Assembly (NCBI GenBank): GCA_963835935.1
Contig: CAWIHK010000001.1
Location: forward strand, 1,178,001 to 1,242,000
Direction of reading: 5' to 3'
DNA from: CAWIHK01 sp963835935
Lineage (GTDB): Bacteria; Bacteroidota; Ignavibacteria; UBA10030; CAVZMI01
Length of the DNA: 64,000 nt
The position numbers and the translations under genes were made by a program. The notes beneath the pieces were generated by a model, which saw only the letters and a program-made list of their open reading frames with translations, ran no database searches and was not told the DNA's origin. This document shows, in pieces, positions 7,568 through 16,849 of the stretch (positions are counted from its first letter, which is position 1; every line of letters starts with the position of its first letter).

Positions 7568-10351
7568 TTATTTCAGCATTGATTTGACGACACTACTCAC
7601 CTTCTGTAAAGCCTCTTCCAGTTTTGAAACGTCTTTTGCTCCCGCAGTAGCCATATTTGGACGGCCGCCGCCCCCGCCGCCCATCAGTTTTGCAATTTCA
7701 CCGACGATTTTATCGGCACTTAATTTTTTTGCCGCAACGAGATCGTCGGTTACTATGCAAACCAACGAGACTTTTCCGTCAATCACCGATGCGAGGAGGC
7801 CAACCCCGCTGCCGATTTTTGTCCGCAACGTGTCGCCGAGCGATTTCATGGAATCGTTATCGATCGCGTCTACTTTTGCGGCTACAACTTTTATTTCGTC
7901 GATCATGATTGCTTGTGAAACCAATGAATCGACATTCGCCGCGGTTGACTTAAGTCGTACCCTGGATAATTCCTTTTCCAGCCGTTTTTTTTCTTCAGTG
8001 ACAAGAAAAATAAAATCTTCTAATTTTTTAAATTGAAATCGCTGTTGATCAAATGCGAGATGCATGTCGATAGCAATTATGTTGGATGGGATTTCGACAA
8101 CAGTCTCGAGCTTGTTTAGTTCGCGAATAAATTTTTCATGATCGGACTTTATCGCATTTCCTGCTGATGCTAACTGTTTTTCAATCGTCTGTATATCTTC
8201 GATGATCAGATATGCATATTCAACACGTTCGAAATACGTTTTATTTTGAAGAGCCAGATATTCTGTTGCGTTTTCGGCTGTCAGCGCTTCGACACGCCGG
8301 GTTCCGCTTGCCACACTTCCTTCTGAGCGGAATTTGAAATAGCCGATCTCCGAAGTATTAGCGACATGCGTTCCACCGCAAAATTCCATGCTGAAATCAC
8401 CAAACTGCACAACATTCACACGATCACCGTATTTGTCGCCAAAGAACATCAAGGCTCCCATTTTCCGTGCTTCTTCGAAAGCAATATCACGGTGATGGTG
8501 GAGTGGAATACTCTCGGAAATTTTTTGATTGATGAGTTCCTCGATAGCTCGAAGTTCATCATCACTTACTTTGCTGAAATGTGCGAAGTCAAACCTGAGA
8601 TATTCAGAATTCACGAACGATCCGCTTTGATGAACATGTGTCCCCAGAATTTTTCGCAAAGCTGCATCAAGCAGATGTGTAGCGCTGTGATTCCGCATGA
8701 TTGAAAGACGGCGGCCGATATCAACCCGAGCAAGAACAGGAGATCCTGGCGTGACATTCTTCACGATCTCAAGTCTGTGTCCGATGATCGCTCCATCGCG
8801 TTGTGTGTCAAGAACGCGTATAGCTTTATTATCGATGATAAGAGTTCCGGTGTCGCCCACCTGACCGCCGGCTTCTCCATAAAAAGGAGTCTTGTCGAGA
8901 ATCGCGTAGCCGTCATCGTACATTAAAAATTCAGCCGGTGATTCAAGTATTGTGTAACCTAAGAACTCTGAACCCGGTACATCGGTTTTCTTTATATTAA
9001 ATTTTCCGCTTCCCGGAAAACTTGCCGATTTGGACGATTCCCTTGAGCGTCCCTTTTGTTCATTCATCAAAGTGTTGAATGTTGCATCGTCGACTTCTAA
9101 ACCTCGCTCGGAACACATCAATTGTGTTAGATCGAGCGGGAAACCGTATGTATCGTACAAACGAAATGCGACATCACCCGGAAAGACTTTAGAATCGCCG
9201 AGGTCATGAAGTACACGATCGAATATTTCCAGTCCACGGCCGAGCGTTTGATTGAATCCGTTTTCCTCACCTTTGATAACTCGTTCGATATGCTGCTGAT
9301 GTTCTTTGATTTCCGGAAAAACATCGGACATCGTTTGAACCAAAATGTCGACAAGTTTATAAAGAAATGGTTCTCTCATCCCAAGATTCCGGCCATATCT
9401 CGCAGCTCTGCGTAGAATTCGTCGAAGCACATAGCCTCGCCCGTCGTTCGAAGGAATTGCGCCGTCGCCGATAGCGAATGTTAATGCACGAATGTGGTCG
9501 GCAATGACCCTGTGCGCAACATCGATTTCCGGATTCATTCCGTAGGTGTTGGAAGTCAATTCGGAAATCTTATTTATGATCGGCATGAAAATATCAGTGT
9601 CGTAATTCGACGGCGGTTTTCGGAAATTATTCTTCATCGATTCCATGACTGCGCAAACCCGTTCAAAACCCATTCCGGTGTCGACATGTTTTGCCGGAAG
9701 TTCTTCAAGCTCACCGCTTTCTTTGCGATTATTCTGAATGAAGACAAGATTCCAAATTTCGATAAGTTGTGGGGAACCGGCATTCACCAAATTTGCTGGA
9801 GCATTGCCTTCAGGTGTTAAATCAAAATGAATTTCTGAACACGGTCCGCACGGGCCAGTGTCGCCCATTTCCCAAAAATTATCTTTCTCGTCGAATCGGA
9901 GAATGTGGGAAGGATTGATGTCGGTGACACGCTTCCACAATTCAAACGATTCATCATCTGTGCGATATACTGTGGCCCACAACCTTGCCTTCGGAAGTTT
10001 CCAGACACCGGTCAATAATTCCCATGCCCATCCGATGGCTTCCTTTTTATAATAATCGCCGAACGACCAGTTGCCGAGCATTTCAAAAAATGTATGATGA
10101 TACGTATCGCGCCCGACTTCTTCGAGGTCATTGTGTTTACCGCTGACTCGGATGCACTTCTGTGTGTCGGCCGCGCGAGTATAATCACGTTTTGCCAGGC
10201 CGAGAAAAATATCTTTGAATTGGTTCATGCCGGCATTTGTGAATAGCAATGTCGGATCGCCGTGCGGGATAACCGGAGCGCTTGGAACGATTCGGTGATT
10301 TTTGGATTCAAAGAATTTTAAAAAGCTCGATCTAATTTCTTGTGATGTCAT
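7568..10351 (-). CDS. alaS: Alanyl-tRNA synthetase
   Basis: Charges tRNA-Ala with alanine. The protein has 927 residues, somewhat longer than the 876 of E. coli. The N-terminal class II catalytic core begins SSFLKFFESKNHRIVPSAP and includes NAGMNQFKDIFLG. The editing domain has its zinc-binding signature in two parts, HSATH near residue 555 and CGGTH near 656. The C-terminal domain ends with the Gly-rich GGGGGGRPNMATAG near 900, so all domains are present. It lies 18 bases after clpS and 19 before gmhA and is probably cotranscribed with both. No T-box or other leader was seen in the short gap upstream. Confidence 0.97.
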   Translation of the reverse strand: MTSQEIRSSFLKFFESKNHRIVPSAPVIPHGDPTLLFTNAGMNQFKDIFLGLAKRDYTRAADTQKCIRVSGKHNDLEEVGRDTYHHTFFEMLGNWSFGDYYKKEAIGWAWELLTGVWKLPKARLWATVYRTDDESFELWKRVTDINPSHILRFDEKDNFWEMGDTGPCGPCSEIHFDLTPEGNAPANLVNAGSPQLIEIWNLVFIQNNRKESGELEELPAKHVDTGMGFERVCAVMESMKNNFRKPPSNYDTDIFMPIINKISELTSNTYGMNPEIDVAHRVIADHIRALTFAIGDGAIPSNDGRGYVLRRILRRAARYGRNLGMREPFLYKLVDILVQTMSDVFPEIKEHQQHIERVIKGEENGFNQTLGRGLEIFDRVLHDLGDSKVFPGDVAFRLYDTYGFPLDLTQLMCSERGLEVDDATFNTLMNEQKGRSRESSKSASFPGSGKFNIKKTDVPGSEFLGYTILESPAEFLMYDDGYAILDKTPFYGEAGGQVGDTGTLIIDNKAIRVLDTQRDGAIIGHRLEIVKNVTPGSPVLARVDIGRRLSIMRNHSATHLLDAALRKILGTHVHQSGSFVNSEYLRFDFAHFSKVSDDELRAIEELINQKISESIPLHHHRDIAFEEARKMGALMFFGDKYGDRVNVVQFGDFSMEFCGGTHVANTSEIGYFKFRSEGSVASGTRRVEALTAENATEYLALQNKTYFERVEYAYLIIEDIQTIEKQLASAGNAIKSDHEKFIRELNKLETVVEIPSNIIAIDMHLAFDQQRFQFKKLEDFIFLVTEEKKRLEKELSRVRLKSTAANVDSLVSQAIMIDEIKVVAAKVDAIDNDSMKSLGDTLRTKIGSGVGLLASVIDGKVSLVCIVTDDLVAAKKLSADKIVGEIAKLMGGGGGGRPNMATAGAKDVSKLEEALQKVSSVVKSMLK

Positions 10352-10369
10352 GTGAACTCTAATTTCAAA

Positions 10370-10657
10370 TTACATTTCTATTTGTGTGTGAAGCGCTATT
10401 TCTTCCAAAATACTTATTACTCGTATGCATTCTTCCATAGAGCCTTCAAAAACTGCCGCTTTTCCTTTTGTATGTACTTCCCAAGCGTAAGCTTCTGCCC
10501 GATCATGAGTGCATCCGGTGGCTTTTATCAATTGACCGATGACTTCATCAAACGTATGGATGTTGTCATTGAACAAAACGACCTTCGCCGGACGATCTGT
10601 CGTCATTGTATTGTTTTCGTCAAGCTCCGGCAGTTGATGTGTTGATTCATTGCCCAT
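10370..10657 (-). CDS. clpS: ClpS adaptor protein
   Basis: The 95-residue adaptor that delivers N-degron substrates to the ClpA/ClpC-ClpP protease. The core signature VVLFNDNIHTFDEVIGQL (about 27-44) matches the family's substrate-binding loop, and the AEAYAWEVHTKGKAAVFEG helix follows. The N-terminal 25 residues are flexible and variable, as expected. The gene leads the clpS-alaS-gmhA run. A hairpin with a U-run lies just upstream of the ATG, ending the previous transcript or forming part of the clpS leader. Confidence 0.93.
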   Translation of the reverse strand: MGNESTHQLPELDENNTMTTDRPAKVVLFNDNIHTFDEVIGQLIKATGCTHDRAEAYAWEVHTKGKAAVFEGSMEECIRVISILEEIALHTQIEM

Positions 10658-10660
10658 AAT

Positions 10661-10693
10661 AAAAAGTCCCGCTTTCGATGAGAAAGACGGGAT
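10661..10693 (-). terminator. Hairpin with U-run upstream of clpS
   Basis: Read on the minus strand, TCCCGTCTTTC and GAAAGCGGGA pair with one bulge around a 4-5 base loop, followed by CTTTTT. It lies after the two-gene unit at 11428-10749 and three bases before the clpS start. It most likely terminates that unit; if it were read through it would sit in the clpS 5' leader. Confidence 0.7.
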
Positions 10694-10748
10694 TGTAGTA
10701 TACGAAATCAGCGAAAGTATTTCAAGTGCATGAAACTTCTTGGGACTA

Positions 10749-10973
10749 TCAGACTGCCGAACCTGAGATGCTTGAAATGAGTAATTTTCTTATCTCTCGA
10801 ATACGTTGTTTGCCTTCTCTTAGAAGTTCCTCAAACTCTTTAGCAGAAACATGTTCATGCTTTTTTTCTTGTGTCATTAAAGCTAATATCTGATCGACAA
10901 TAACCTTTGTCTCCAGGTCTTTTTTAACTCCTACTTTAATTATTTTATCTATTTCTGATCGTAAGTCGCTCAT
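10749..10973 (-). CDS. Small hypothetical helical protein
   Basis: A 74-residue, charged, mostly helical soluble protein of no recognised family. Its start overlaps the stop of the upstream membrane protein gene by 4 bases (ATGA), so the two are probably translated together and may act together. There is no cysteine, signal peptide or membrane segment. A transcription terminator follows before clpS. Confidence 0.6.
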   Translation of the reverse strand: MSDLRSEIDKIIKVGVKKDLETKVIVDQILALMTQEKKHEHVSAKEFEELLREGKQRIREIRKLLISSISGSAV

Positions 10974-11428
10974 TTTTTTACACTCCTCTTTTGTTTGACA
11001 GTATCGATAACCTGTTCGAGTATCTGCCGCATTTCTGCTTTTTCTTTGTCGAAGTTTTCTTTCATTTTTTCGTAATCAATTTCAGTTTCATTGAGTCCCT
11101 CTAACCCTTCTGTAACAGCTTCGATATCTAGACCCGGAATATGAATATTCTTTGCATACATAATTCTCGTCGAGAGTGCAAGTACCAAGTAGCATATCAA
11201 TGGTGCGAGAAAAATTATCATAGAACGAATGAAACCTAAAACAATAGAGTTACCAAAGACTGCTTGAAGTATTGCGTCATTCCTTGATATTTCGACAGAC
11301 GATTGCAATTCTTTCCAATAATATACAACAAAGCCAATACAGAATATTTCTGCGATTAGAAAAAACCAAAATACACCAGAGAGCCATAAAATTTTAGGTT
11401 TAAAGTCATTTATACCAGCCTTTTTCAT
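10970..11428 (-). CDS. Hypothetical protein with two membrane helices and cytoplasmic coiled coil
   Basis: A 152-residue protein. Helices at about 14-36 (LWLSGVFWFFLIAEIFCIGFVVYYW) and 62-85 (GFIRSMIIFLAPLICYLVLAL) span the membrane. The C-terminal 50 residues are acidic then basic and likely coiled (YEKMKENFDKEKAEMRQILEQ). No family is recognised. It is the first gene of a two-gene unit with the overlapping 74-residue protein downstream. The stop of icd lies nearly 100 bases to its right. Confidence 0.6.
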   Translation of the reverse strand: MKKAGINDFKPKILWLSGVFWFFLIAEIFCIGFVVYYWKELQSSVEISRNDAILQAVFGNSIVLGFIRSMIIFLAPLICYLVLALSTRIMYAKNIHIPGLDIEAVTEGLEGLNETEIDYEKMKENFDKEKAEMRQILEQVIDTVKQKRSVKK

Positions 11429-11526
11429 TTTAAGAAGCCCCTATGTTAAAAAATAGTATAAAGTCAATTGTGTAAATGCAATTCTATTATACAAAATGGT
11501 ATTCATTATTTCAACTTCTATATATC

Positions 11527-12780
11527 TCACATTCGCTCTATGATAGCTCTTCCGAACTCTGAGCACTTAATCTCTTTCGCACCTTCCATCAATCGCGCAA
11601 AATCATACGTTACAGTCTTTGCCTTGATTGCTTCCTCAAGTCCTTTGATGATCAAATCCGCTGCTTCATCCCATCCTAAATACCTGAACATCATTTCACC
11701 GCTTAAAATAACCGAACCGGGATTTACCTTATCCTGCCCGGCATATTTTGGAGCTGTGCCATGTGTTGCTTCAAAAATTGCATAACCGTTGTCGTAATTA
11801 ATATTCGCGCCTGGTGCTATTCCGATACCGCCGACTTGTGCAGCGAGAGCATCAGAAATATAATCGCCGTTGAGATTTAGAGTAGCGATCAGATCGTACT
11901 CGGACGGACGCGTCAGGATTTGTTGTAAGAATGCATCTGCGATCGCATCCTGCACCAGCAGTTTTCCTTCCGGAACTTTTCCGCCGCAATCATGCCATGT
12001 AACTGCTTTGTCGGAAAACTCTTCCTTCACCAACTGATAACCCCAATCACGAAAACCACCTTCTGTAAATTTCATGATGTTGCCTTTATGCACCATCGTA
12101 ACTGATTTTCTTTTATGAGTAAGAGCGTATTTGATCGCCGCGCGAATCAAACGCTTCGATCCTTCTTCCGAAACTGGTTTAATACCGATGCTGGATGTTT
12201 TTGGGAAACGGATTTTTGTTACGCCCATCTCATTCTGAAGCCATTCGACAATTCTTTTTGCTTCGGGTGTTCCTGCTTTCCATTCTATTCCGGCATAAAT
12301 GTCTTCTGTGTTTTCACGGAAGATAATCATATCAATTAATTCCGGATGTTTGACAGGGGAGGGAACTCCTTGGAAATATCGAACGGGACGGAGACAGACA
12401 TATAAATCAAGCAGCTGGCGGAGTGTGACATTAATTGAACGGATGCCGCCGCCTATCGGTGTCGTTAAGGGTCCTTTGATTGCAACTATATGTTCCCGGA
12501 TTGCAGTCAGCGTATCTTCAGGCAGCCATGTATTTGGTGCATAGATCTGATTTGATTTTTCACCCGCGTAAATTTCAAACCAGGCAATCGAGCGTTTTCC
12601 GCCGTAAGCTTTTTGCACTGCGGCATCGAAAACCAATTGCGAAGCGCGCCAGATATTGGGACCGGTGCCGTCGCCTTCGATGAAAGGAATTATCGGGTTA
12701 TCCGGAACATTTAATTTTCCATCGCTAAAAGTAATTTTTTGTCCATTCGTTGGTGTAACAAGTTTTTCATATAATGACAT
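11527..12780 (-). CDS. icd: NADP-dependent isocitrate dehydrogenase
   Basis: Oxidatively decarboxylates isocitrate to 2-oxoglutarate in the TCA cycle. The start at 12780 gives 417 residues, the normal length for the E. coli type, and has AGGAG 6 bases upstream. An upstream in-frame start would overlap aconitase and add an unmatched stretch. Landmarks: GGIRSINVTLRQ (substrate and, in E. coli, phosphorylation site), ENTEDIYAGIEW, HKGNIMKFTEGGFRDWGY, and HGTAPKYAGQDKVNPGS, whose Lys-Tyr pair is the usual sign of NADP rather than NAD preference. It lies 31 bases after the aconitase gene, so two consecutive TCA steps form one operon. Confidence 0.95.
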   Translation of the reverse strand: MSLYEKLVTPTNGQKITFSDGKLNVPDNPIIPFIEGDGTGPNIWRASQLVFDAAVQKAYGGKRSIAWFEIYAGEKSNQIYAPNTWLPEDTLTAIREHIVAIKGPLTTPIGGGIRSINVTLRQLLDLYVCLRPVRYFQGVPSPVKHPELIDMIIFRENTEDIYAGIEWKAGTPEAKRIVEWLQNEMGVTKIRFPKTSSIGIKPVSEEGSKRLIRAAIKYALTHKRKSVTMVHKGNIMKFTEGGFRDWGYQLVKEEFSDKAVTWHDCGGKVPEGKLLVQDAIADAFLQQILTRPSEYDLIATLNLNGDYISDALAAQVGGIGIAPGANINYDNGYAIFEATHGTAPKYAGQDKVNPGSVILSGEMMFRYLGWDEAADLIIKGLEEAIKAKTVTYDFARLMEGAKEIKCSEFGRAIIERM

Positions 12781-12811
12781 CCGTTTTTCTCCTTTAATCA
12801 GCTTGTAATTT

Positions 12812-14905
12812 TTATTTGGCTTCTGTAGCCTGGCGTGCTTTTCGCACCACATTTAATAAACCACCTTCGCATAAAATTAATTTTTGACGGGATGTCAAAT
12901 CATATGCGACAGAAATTGATATGCCCTTTGTTTTATTCTCAAGTATAAGAGTTCCATTTTGACCGGAAGATAATTCCAATTGTTTTCTGACATCTTTTAA
13001 TTCTAATTCATCTCCAAACGAAATATTTTCATAGTCATCGGGATTCAAAAATGTAAGTGGGAGAATTCCGAAATTGATAAGGTTGGACCGATGAATACGA
13101 TTGAATTGTTTCACGATGACTGCCTTCACTCCAAGAAATTTTGGAGATAATGCCGCGTGCTCGCGTGAGGAACCTTGTCCGTAGTTATCCCCACCGACAA
13201 TGAACCCGCCATTCCATTCTTTCGCGCGCGCTGGAAACTCTTTATCGATTCGTGTGAAAGTGAATTCCGATATCGCCGGGATATTGGATCGTAATGGGAG
13301 CACTTTTGCCCCGGCAGGTGATATATGATCGGTGGAAATATTATCGCCGGTTTTCAGCAGTACTTTGCCCGACAATGTTTCAGGCATCGCATCAAACCGT
13401 GGAATCGGTTTTATGTTTGGCCCGCGAACGATTGCAACTTCTTCGGGATTTTTGGAAGGCGGAATAATCATGGAATCGTTCGTCATGTATGTTTTCGGTT
13501 CTGTACGTCCCGGAAATTTTATTTTTTTCTTTCTTGCAACGTTTCGCGGATCTGAAATTTTTCCGGATAAGGCGACTGCAGTAGTCGTCTCTGGTGAAGC
13601 AAGATAAGACTTTGCATCGACTGTTCCGGTACGGCCTTCGAAATTACGATTGAATGAGCGGACAGTCACGCCTCCTGATGGCGGAGCCTGTCCCATTCCG
13701 ATGCAAGGACCGCAGGCAGATTCTAAAATACGCGCTCCACTTGCAATTATGTCCGCAAGTTGTCCGTGGCGTGCGATCATTTCAAAAACTTGTTTCGAAC
13801 CTGGGGTGAGAGTAAATGATGTGTTCGGATGGACAGAATTACCTTTTAACATTTGCGCTGCAATATTTAAGTCGTAGTACGAAGAATTTGTACACGATCC
13901 GACGCAGGCCTGGTCTGCTTTGATGTTTTGCTTTTCGAGTTCGCTCACACGCACTACGTTGTCCGGTGAATGTGGCTGGGCAATCATCGGTTCTAGTTTA
14001 TTGAGTTTAATTTCCAATCCATCGAACTCGGCAGAAACGAATCCGGCTGAGTCAGTTTTCGATATTGAAAGATTAATCGCACATCCTTCTTGTAAAGCTG
14101 AGAGAGCTCGAATATCTTTTTCGTAATGAAGCCGGATCGACACTCGATCATATGTTGCATCCTGATCCGGTTTTTGTTCCGACCATGCTTCAACACGACC
14201 TTGCGCCTTAAGATAAGCGCGAGTGATTTCATCGCTTGGGAAAATGGAAGTTGTTGCGCCCAACTCTGCGCCCATATTTGTAATTGTAAAACGGTCTCCC
14301 ATTGAAAGAGAGGCAACGCCCGGGCCGTAATATTCTATAATTTTATTTATCCCGCCTTTTGTCGTGAGACGGCGCAATAATTCCAGTATGATATCTTTTC
14401 CTGAAACCCAATCCCGTAATCGTCCGGTTAATTTGACGCCGAGGATTTTCGGCATTGTTAAAATGTAAGGCTCGCCGGCCATTGCTAAAGCAACATCGAG
14501 TCCACCAGCACCGATAGCAATCATTCCCAATCCGCCGCCGGTTGGAGTATGAGAATCTGAACCGATCAAAGTTTCTCCGGGAACGCCGAATCGTTCCCGA
14601 TGTACTTGATGACAAATTCCATTCCCCGGCCGCGAAAAATAAATACCATATTTTGCTGCGACCGACTGCAGATATTGATGATCGTCTGCATTCATAAAAT
14701 CTTGCTGCAGCATATTGTGATCGACATAACTAACGGATAATTTTGTCTTAACACGTGGAATGCCCATAGCTTCAAACTGTAAATATGCCATCGTTCCAGT
14801 TGCATCCTGTGTTAATGTTTGATCGATACGAATGGAAATTTCCGTACCAGCCGTCAAATCACCATTTACAATATGTCGTTGAATAATTTTCTTTGAAAGA
14901 TTCAT
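12812..14905 (-). CDS. Aconitate hydratase
   Basis: Isomerises citrate to isocitrate using a [4Fe-4S] cluster. The protein has 697 residues. The cluster cysteines are seen in ACVGSCTNSS (near 333) and SACGPCIGMG (near 396). SDSHTPTGGGLGMIAIGAGG marks the N-terminal domains, and the swivelling C-terminal domain has DNYGQGSSREHAAL. The length and the SDSHTPTGGG region suggest the mitochondrial/Aquifex-like bacterial type rather than the longer AcnA or AcnB. It is cotranscribed with icd. The 400-base gap upstream holds the divergent promoters for this operon and the dCMP deaminase. Confidence 0.93.
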   Translation of the reverse strand: MNLSKKIIQRHIVNGDLTAGTEISIRIDQTLTQDATGTMAYLQFEAMGIPRVKTKLSVSYVDHNMLQQDFMNADDHQYLQSVAAKYGIYFSRPGNGICHQVHRERFGVPGETLIGSDSHTPTGGGLGMIAIGAGGLDVALAMAGEPYILTMPKILGVKLTGRLRDWVSGKDIILELLRRLTTKGGINKIIEYYGPGVASLSMGDRFTITNMGAELGATTSIFPSDEITRAYLKAQGRVEAWSEQKPDQDATYDRVSIRLHYEKDIRALSALQEGCAINLSISKTDSAGFVSAEFDGLEIKLNKLEPMIAQPHSPDNVVRVSELEKQNIKADQACVGSCTNSSYYDLNIAAQMLKGNSVHPNTSFTLTPGSKQVFEMIARHGQLADIIASGARILESACGPCIGMGQAPPSGGVTVRSFNRNFEGRTGTVDAKSYLASPETTTAVALSGKISDPRNVARKKKIKFPGRTEPKTYMTNDSMIIPPSKNPEEVAIVRGPNIKPIPRFDAMPETLSGKVLLKTGDNISTDHISPAGAKVLPLRSNIPAISEFTFTRIDKEFPARAKEWNGGFIVGGDNYGQGSSREHAALSPKFLGVKAVIVKQFNRIHRSNLINFGILPLTFLNPDDYENISFGDELELKDVRKQLELSSGQNGTLILENKTKGISISVAYDLTSRQKLILCEGGLLNVVRKARQATEAK

Positions 14906-15312
14906 CCTAAAAAAACCTCTTCTTCTGATAACATTAGTTAAAAACGGTTTTGTCTATTTCAACAAGCGATCCGAATATTCTGTTCCGAAAGGAAAAACAG
15001 TGCGGATTACACGCAGATTTGATACACGGCGTAAAATATGCGGCCGTTCAAAAATATTTCTCATTAATAAAAATTATAAAATTTTGATTCGAAAGTCAAC
15101 TGTATGATGATTGTACGCGATTCTTTGTGATTTAGAGGAAGCAGACTCTGGTTGTAGAAGGGTAAATTTAAAGTTTTGTTTCAGCGGTTTTATAATGGAA
15201 GATATTTTTTTTGAGGAATGGATAGTGGAAAAAATATTGCTTCTGTCTTTTCATTTCAGTAGATTCGTAAAAAATATTTTATGACGGAATCATTATTCAG
15301 GAGCCACAATCG
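14906..15312. other. Divergent promoter region (acn and dCMP deaminase)
   Basis: About 400 AT-rich bases between divergent genes. I see no RNA gene, clear operator or terminator. CAGGAG lies 9 bases before the deaminase ATG at 15313. Confidence 0.4.
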
Positions 15313-15792
15313 ATGACCAATCGAATCTCAAAAGACGAGTATTTCATTATGATGGCAAAGATGGCGGGAGCACGATCGATTTGCAGCCGTCATAAGATTG
15401 GAACAATTGTGGTAAAGAATGGACATATAATTTCGACCGGCTATAATGGACCGCCAAAAGGTTATACGCACAAGTATTGCGAACCGTGCGTGAAAGATCT
15501 TGAAAACATCAAGAGTAATCAAGGTCATTCGCTTTGTCCGGCAACGCACTCCGAAGCAAACGCGATTGTTCAGGCGGCGTTTCAGGGAATTTCTACAAAA
15601 GATGCAACGATGTATACAACTTTATTTCCATGCGACATGTGTCAGCGATTGATTATTAACGCAGGAATAACGCGAGTGTTTTATCTTTATGACTATCCCT
15701 CATTACGCAACATGCTGGAGGAAGTGGGTGTTGTTGTTACTAAAATAGAGCCGCCTTCTTTAATAGAAAATTACGACAAACTAGGCATATAA
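15313..15792 (+). CDS. dCMP deaminase (ComEB-like)
   Basis: A zinc-dependent deaminase of 159 residues expected to make dUMP from dCMP for dTMP synthesis. The catalytic zinc motifs are HSEANA (His79, Glu81) and PCDMC (Cys107, Cys110). Three further residues of the family's second, structural zinc site appear to be present (Cys56, Cys59, Cys75). The start GTIVVKNGHIISTGYNGPPKG is also typical. The gene appears to be monocistronic. A riboflavin-type or tRNA deaminase is less likely given the length and the GYNGPPKG segment. Confidence 0.92.
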   Translation: MTNRISKDEYFIMMAKMAGARSICSRHKIGTIVVKNGHIISTGYNGPPKGYTHKYCEPCVKDLENIKSNQGHSLCPATHSEANAIVQAAFQGISTKDATMYTTLFPCDMCQRLIINAGITRVFYLYDYPSLRNMLEEVGVVVTKIEPPSLIENYDKLGI

Positions 15793-15972
15793 TAAGTTCG
15801 AAATAGTATCGTTTTTTTTAAAATATTCCTCAGAAAATCTTTATTTTCGCTACGATTATTTCTAACGTCTCCGACGCTTTCATCCGAAAATAATATTGAG
15901 TCGAACCCGAGAACGTCGATTTGCGGATGGAAGGTTTTTGTCGAATTCTTCGATTTATGTAGGGAGGATTTC

Positions 15973-16764
15973 ATGAGATCAAAATCAAAACAGAAAATTT
16001 CTGTCACATTTTATATTACAAGCATCTTATTAATAATCACGTTTGGTTGGGAAAAGAGTCTTGTAGGTTCAACCGAATATTTTTCACCTGAAGGAATAAA
16101 ATTGGGGGAGATGGTGGCAGTTGAAGGGGGCTCTTTTGAAATGGGAAGTGATGATGGTTCTGCTGATGTGAAACCTGTGCATAAAGTTTATGTAAAATCT
16201 TTTTTACTCGGAAAGTTTGAAGTCACGGTTTCAGAATATCGCACTTTTTGTGAAAAAACCGGCGCACCGATGCCGCCGGAACCGGGTTGGGGCTGGCAGG
16301 ATGATAACCCGATAGTCAACGTGAATTGGGAAGAGGCCAACGCATACGCAAAATGGGCAGGGAAGAGGTTGCCAACAGAAGCTGAATGGGAATATGCTGC
16401 ACACGGAGGGAATAAATCGAAAGGCTTTAAATATGCCGGAAGTAATAATTTGAATGACGTTGCATGGTTTTGTGAAAACTCCGGGAATCGCACACATTCT
16501 ATCGGCACAAAGACGCCGAACGAATTAGGGATTTACGATATGAGTGGTAATGTGTGGGAATGGTGTTCAGACTGGTATCAAAATAATTATTACGAATCAA
16601 GCCCCGCGCAAAATCCGACAGGACCTGCTTCCGGTGTTGGCCGTGTGCTTCGGAGTGGTTCATGCAGCAGCAGCGAAAATTATTGCTCTTCACATTATCG
16701 TGTGAAAGCCGCTCCCAGCATCCGAAATTTCAGCGGTGGATTTCGGGTTGCACAGAGTAAGTAG
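15973..16764 (+). CDS. Secreted formylglycine-generating-enzyme-like (FGE-sulfatase domain) protein
   Basis: A 263-residue exported protein: residues 8-25 form a signal or anchor helix, and an FGE-sulfatase (C-type-lectin-like) domain fills about 46-261. Family landmarks are VNWEEANAYAKWAGKRLP, TEAEWEYAA and DMSGNVWEWCSDWY. In true FGE two cysteines bind copper and activate oxygen. Aligning by eye to human FGE, Cys238 matches Cys341, but the Cys336 position is Ser233; another Cys lies at 231. Canonical formylglycine synthesis is therefore doubtful, and no sulfatase gene is nearby. A binding or structural role is as likely, as for many members of this fold. Confidence 0.85.
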   Translation: MRSKSKQKISVTFYITSILLIITFGWEKSLVGSTEYFSPEGIKLGEMVAVEGGSFEMGSDDGSADVKPVHKVYVKSFLLGKFEVTVSEYRTFCEKTGAPMPPEPGWGWQDDNPIVNVNWEEANAYAKWAGKRLPTEAEWEYAAHGGNKSKGFKYAGSNNLNDVAWFCENSGNRTHSIGTKTPNELGIYDMSGNVWEWCSDWYQNNYYESSPAQNPTGPASGVGRVLRSGSCSSSENYCSSHYRVKAAPSIRNFSGGFRVAQSK

Positions 16765-16849
16765 GAACTTTTATAATAAGTCTCGACTTTATTACAAAGC
16801 GGATTTTAAAAAAATCGTACTTCACATTGTTTAATTCTTCAATAGTTTG

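Noticed and set aside
12781..12852. Upstream extension of icd
   Set aside because: It overlaps the end of the aconitase gene, and AGGAG stands before the internal ATG at 12780.
15281..15316. An 11-codon ORF whose stop overlaps the start of the dCMP deaminase
   Set aside because: No ribosome site, no codon pattern tied to the downstream function, and no hairpin; chance is the simpler explanation.
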